DNA from: Treponema sp.
GTDB lineage: Bacteria > Spirochaetota > Spirochaetia > Treponematales > Treponemataceae
Direction: 5' to 3'
Assembly: GCA_018385415.1 (NCBI GenBank)
Contig: JAHAZA010000037.1
Span: 1-45,706 of the forward strand
Length of the DNA stretch: 45,706 nt
A program made the position numbers and the translations under genes. Each line of letters opens with the position of its first letter. Position 1 is the first letter of the stretch. This document shows positions 42,856 through 45,706 of the stretch, one piece after another. The notes below the pieces were generated by a model. The model did not search any database. It was not told the origin of the DNA and worked only from the letters and a program-made list of their open reading frames with translations.

Positions 42856-45405
42856 TTATTTAACAACCAGGTTAACAAGTTTATCTTTTACGATAATACA
42901 TTTAACGATTTCAAAACCGTCAGTAAACTTCTTAACTCCGTCACGAGCCAATGCTGTTTCTTTTAGAACATCATCGCTGGTACCAGGAGCTGCTTCGAAT
43001 GTATCACGTTTTTTCCCGTTAACCATAACAACGATTGTCTTCATATCATCTTTTGTATGTTCTTCGTTGAATGTTGGCCACTGAACGTAAGCGATAGATT
43101 CTTTGTTTCCAAGTTTTTCCCAGAGCTCTTCACCAAGGTGAGGAGCGTAAGGAGAAAGAACTTTTACAAAGTCAGACCACATTGCTTTTGGAACTTCTGG
43201 AAGCTTTGAAACTTCATTGATGAAAATCATCATCTGGCTGATTGCTGTGTTGAAGTTCAAAGTGGCTGTATCCTCTGTTACTTTTTTAATTGTCTGAGCA
43301 AATGTTTTGCGTGCAGAAATCAATGCTTTGTCTTCAAGCTTTCCTGAAATATCAATGTCTGCCATTGGTTTTTCTGAAACTGCCCAGACTTTTTCAAGGA
43401 AGCGGTGAATACCGACGATTCCCTGTGTTGCCCAAGGTTTAGACATTGTAAGAGGTCCCATGAACATTTCGTACATACGAACTGAGTCAGCACCGTATGC
43501 TTTGATTTCGTCATCAGGATTTACAACGTTCTTAAGAGACTTAGACATCTTTGCTACAATCTGTTCAAGTTCTTCACCTGTAGCTTTTTCATAGTGCTTA
43601 CCGTCTTTTTCTTCTACTTCATCAACTGGAACTAAAGTCTTGTTCTTTCTCTGGAATGCAAATGAAGTAATCATTCCCTGGTTAATAAGACGCTGGAATG
43701 GTTCTTTTGTAGAAACAACACCGCAATCGTAAAGAACTTTGTGCCAGAAGCGAGCATAGAGTAAGTGAAGAACGGCATGCTCAGCACCACCAATGTAAAG
43801 GTCTACAGGCATCCAGTATTTTTCTGCCTTTTCAGAACAGAATTTATCGTTATTTTTTGGATCAAGGTAGCGAAGGTAATACCAGCACGAACCGCCCCAC
43901 TGTGGCATTGTATTTGTTTCGCGCTTAGCAGCTTTTCCACATTTTGGACATTTGCAATTTACCCATGAATCAATTGCCGCAAGTGGAGATTCACCAGTAC
44001 CTGTTGGCTGGTAAGTTTTTACTTCTGGTAATGTAAGTGGTAATTCTTCTTCTGGAACTGGAACTGTTCCACAGTCTGGACAGTGTACCAAAGGAATTGG
44101 TTCACCCCAATAGCGCTGACGGCTAAAGACCCAGTCCCGAAGCTTATAGTTGATTGCTTTGCGTCCGATTTTCTTCTCTTCTAAGAATTCCAGCATTTTT
44201 GCAATGGCATCTTTTTTGTTTAAGCCATCAAGGAATTCAGAATTAACATGGATTCCATCCTGTGTCCAAGCCTGTTTCTGAACATCAACCTCAGACTTTA
44301 ATACTTCGATGATAGGAAGGTTGAATTTTTTAGCAAATTCCCAGTCTCGGTCATCGTGAGCAGGAACGGCCATAATAGCACCAGTACCGTAAGAAATAAG
44401 TACATAGTCTGCAATCCAGATTGGAATTAATTTTCCGTTTACAGGGTTTATTGCATAGCTTCCAGAGAAAACACCAGTTTTGTCTTTTGCCAGATCTGTT
44501 CGTTCAAGATCAGATTTTTTTGCAGCTTCTTGCTGGTAAGCTTTAACGGCTGCTTTCTGTTCATCTGTTGTGATTGCATCGATGATTTTGTGTTCTGGTG
44601 AAACAACCATGTAAGTTGCACCGAAAAGTGTATCACAGCGTGTTGTATAAACTGTAAGATTTTTGTCAGTTGGTTTTCCGTCTTTGTCTGCAACAGTAAA
44701 TGTAACTTCGGCACCTGTAGATTTTCCAATCCAGTTGTGCTGCATAGCTTTTACGCTTTCAGGCCAGTCAAGACCTTCAAGGTCAGCGTCCAGGCGGTCA
44801 GCGTAGTCTGTAATTTTTAAAATCCACTGACGGATAGTTTTATGAGTAACCTGTGAACCACAACGGTCACATTTTCCTTCTTTTACTTCTTCGTTTGCAA
44901 GTCCTGTAAGACAGCTTGGACACCAGTTAATTGGAGTTTCTGCTTCGTAAGCCAAGCCCTTTTTGTAGAGCTGTAAGAAAATCCACTGAGTCCATTTATA
45001 ATAATCAGGCTCACATGTACTTACACAGCGGTCCCAGTCATAAGAAAAACCGAGAGATTTAATCTGCTGAGTAAAGTGCTCGATATTTGCGTTAGTTGTT
45101 GTTTTTGGGTGAGTTCCTGTTTTGATTGCATAGTTTTCAGCAGGAAGACCGAATGCGTCATATCCCATTGGATGGAGTACATTGTAGCCATTCATGCGGA
45201 GGTAGCGGCAGTAAATATCTGTAGCTGTGTAGCCTTCTGGATGTCCTACATGGAGTCCAGCTGCTGAAGGATAAGGGAACATATCAAGAACGTACATTCT
45301 CTTTTCTTTTGGAAATTTTTCGTCTTCTGTTACTTTGAATGTTTTGTGTTCATCCCAGTATTTCTGCCATTTTGGTTCAATGGATTCAAATGGATACTTA
45401 GACAT
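42856..45405 (-). CDS. leuS: Leucyl-tRNA synthetase
   Basis: 849 aa class I synthetase of the bacterial type. The HIGH motif appears as HVGH in PSAAGLHVGHPEGY; the connective-peptide editing domain (about 225-415) contains YTTRCDTLFGATYMV and GAIMAVPAHDDRDWEFA; the KMSKS motif is intact in VAKMSKSLKNVVNPDD. Zinc-like Cys motifs NWCPSCL and KCDRCG are present. AAGGAGCAGACACT precedes the ATG. Own promoter at 45464-45492 and own terminator. Confidence 0.99.
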   Translation of the reverse strand: MSKYPFESIEPKWQKYWDEHKTFKVTEDEKFPKEKRMYVLDMFPYPSAAGLHVGHPEGYTATDIYCRYLRMNGYNVLHPMGYDAFGLPAENYAIKTGTHPKTTTNANIEHFTQQIKSLGFSYDWDRCVSTCEPDYYKWTQWIFLQLYKKGLAYEAETPINWCPSCLTGLANEEVKEGKCDRCGSQVTHKTIRQWILKITDYADRLDADLEGLDWPESVKAMQHNWIGKSTGAEVTFTVADKDGKPTDKNLTVYTTRCDTLFGATYMVVSPEHKIIDAITTDEQKAAVKAYQQEAAKKSDLERTDLAKDKTGVFSGSYAINPVNGKLIPIWIADYVLISYGTGAIMAVPAHDDRDWEFAKKFNLPIIEVLKSEVDVQKQAWTQDGIHVNSEFLDGLNKKDAIAKMLEFLEEKKIGRKAINYKLRDWVFSRQRYWGEPIPLVHCPDCGTVPVPEEELPLTLPEVKTYQPTGTGESPLAAIDSWVNCKCPKCGKAAKRETNTMPQWGGSCWYYLRYLDPKNNDKFCSEKAEKYWMPVDLYIGGAEHAVLHLLYARFWHKVLYDCGVVSTKEPFQRLINQGMITSFAFQRKNKTLVPVDEVEEKDGKHYEKATGEELEQIVAKMSKSLKNVVNPDDEIKAYGADSVRMYEMFMGPLTMSKPWATQGIVGIHRFLEKVWAVSEKPMADIDISGKLEDKALISARKTFAQTIKKVTEDTATLNFNTAISQMMIFINEVSKLPEVPKAMWSDFVKVLSPYAPHLGEELWEKLGNKESIAYVQWPTFNEEHTKDDMKTIVVMVNGKKRDTFEAAPGTSDDVLKETALARDGVKKFTDGFEIVKCIIVKDKLVNLVVK

Positions 45406-45463
45406 AGTGTCTGCTCCTTTTTGTAATATATTAATAGATAATTCTTTGAATGTTATTTCTACT

Positions 45464-45492
45464 ATTATATAAAAAAGTGTAGGGAATGTTAA
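45464..45492 (-). promoter_or_regulatory. Promoter of leuS
   Basis: On the minus strand TTAACA (45492-45487), 17-nt spacer, TATAAT (45469-45464). The leader to the ATG is about 50 bases, too short for a T-box. Confidence 0.75.
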
Positions 45493-45500
45493 GAAGGTAG

Positions 45501-45614
45501 GGTCAGGGTGTAAATGAAATAGATATTAAAGGAACTGCTTTTGTAAATGGTAATACTAAAGGTTCTGAAAGTGAAATTACTTTAAAGTCAGATACGTTTC
45601 CTACCAAAGAGTAG
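45501..45614 (+). pseudogene. Possible decayed coding remnant
   Basis: After a TAG at 45498-45500 a 37-codon frame runs to TAG 45612-45614. It has no start codon, and its peptide is coding-like: GQGVNEIDIKGTAFVNGN, then TKGSESEITLKSDT. It faintly recalls the start of the FGE-sulfatase (SUMF1) domains common in Treponema surface proteins. Beyond the stop a second frame stays open to the window edge (RLQHTNNGRSVPGNRIR), which would fit a frameshifted relic. The rest of 45615-45706 shows no other feature. Weak evidence. Confidence 0.25.
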
Positions 45615-45706
45615 GCTGCAACATACCAATAATGGCAGATCTGTACCTGGTAACAGGATTCGCTCCTTAGTTGAAAAAAAAATGAATAGCATTTACAATA
45701 TAATAG

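Noticed and set aside
45406..45480. T-box leader for leuS
   Set aside because: The leader is only about 50 nt and has no T-box sequence or antiterminator.
1..45706. CRISPR arrays, insertion sequences or prophage
   Set aside because: The only direct-repeat array is the in-frame coding repeat; no transposase, integrase or phage genes were seen.

Overview
The window looks like core chromosome from a low-GC, host-associated spirochaete, most probably Treponema. The reasons are the AT-rich protein-coding DNA, a FliL-domain gene and an adjacent cheR-cheB pair, a Maf/DUF115 gene, sites resembling flagellar sigma-28 promoters (TAAAGTTT and GCCGATAA type), an Rnf complex as expected of an anaerobe, and several large proteins that look spirochaete-specific. 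I see no insertion sequence, prophage, CRISPR array or plasmid gene. The species assignment is inference from gene content, not from a database match.

Layout, left to right. 1-7949: 3' part of tRNA-Gln(UUG), rplY with a clear terminator, tilS, an exported TPR protein, an HtrA-like lipoprotein protease and lepA. 8023-11222 (minus): a membrane-anchored SurA/PpiD-like foldase and a Maf/DUF115 protein. 11349-13683: a sigma-28-like promoter, an unannotated 50-aa gene, cheR and cheB. 13655-15776 (minus): polyprenyl synthetase, TPR protein and RseC-like protein. 15861-18163: rlmE, a LysM/M23 murein hydrolase and a FliL-domain protein. 18204-19672: an ECF sigma operon (small membrane protein, sigma factor, ZAS anti-sigma) behind a promoter that looks like an ECF site. 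Then hflX (minus), a large two-TM protein with six 12-residue acidic repeats, and a minus-strand operon rnfC-D-G-E-A-B plus one conserved protein of unknown function (23532-30021). 30211-32459: purE-purM-purN. 32581-36549: grpE-dnaK-dnaJ with a large hairpin element between dnaK and dnaJ. 36716-40999: a three-gene partner-switching module (PP2C phosphatase, degenerate PP2C, STAS protein). 41070-42722: Na/Pi cotransporter with a PhoU tail. 42856-45405 (minus): leuS. The last 300 bases hold the leuS promoter and what may be a decayed gene remnant.

The points most worth following are regulatory. (1) Several ORFs without a Shine-Dalgarno sequence start 5-9 nt after a good -10 box (cheR, rlmE, polyprenyl synthetase, hflX, rnfC, purE, Na/Pi transporter), which suggests frequent leaderless mRNAs. 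(2) The PP2C module pairs a phosphatase with all metal-binding aspartates with a sister protein that has lost three of them. It has an intact STAS serine, no RsbW-type kinase in the window, and a near-consensus sigma-28 promoter, hinting at a link between motility and stress signalling. (3) The ECF operon seems to carry its own autoregulatory promoter. (4) A 50-aa gene sits behind a perfect TAAAGTTT element just before cheR.
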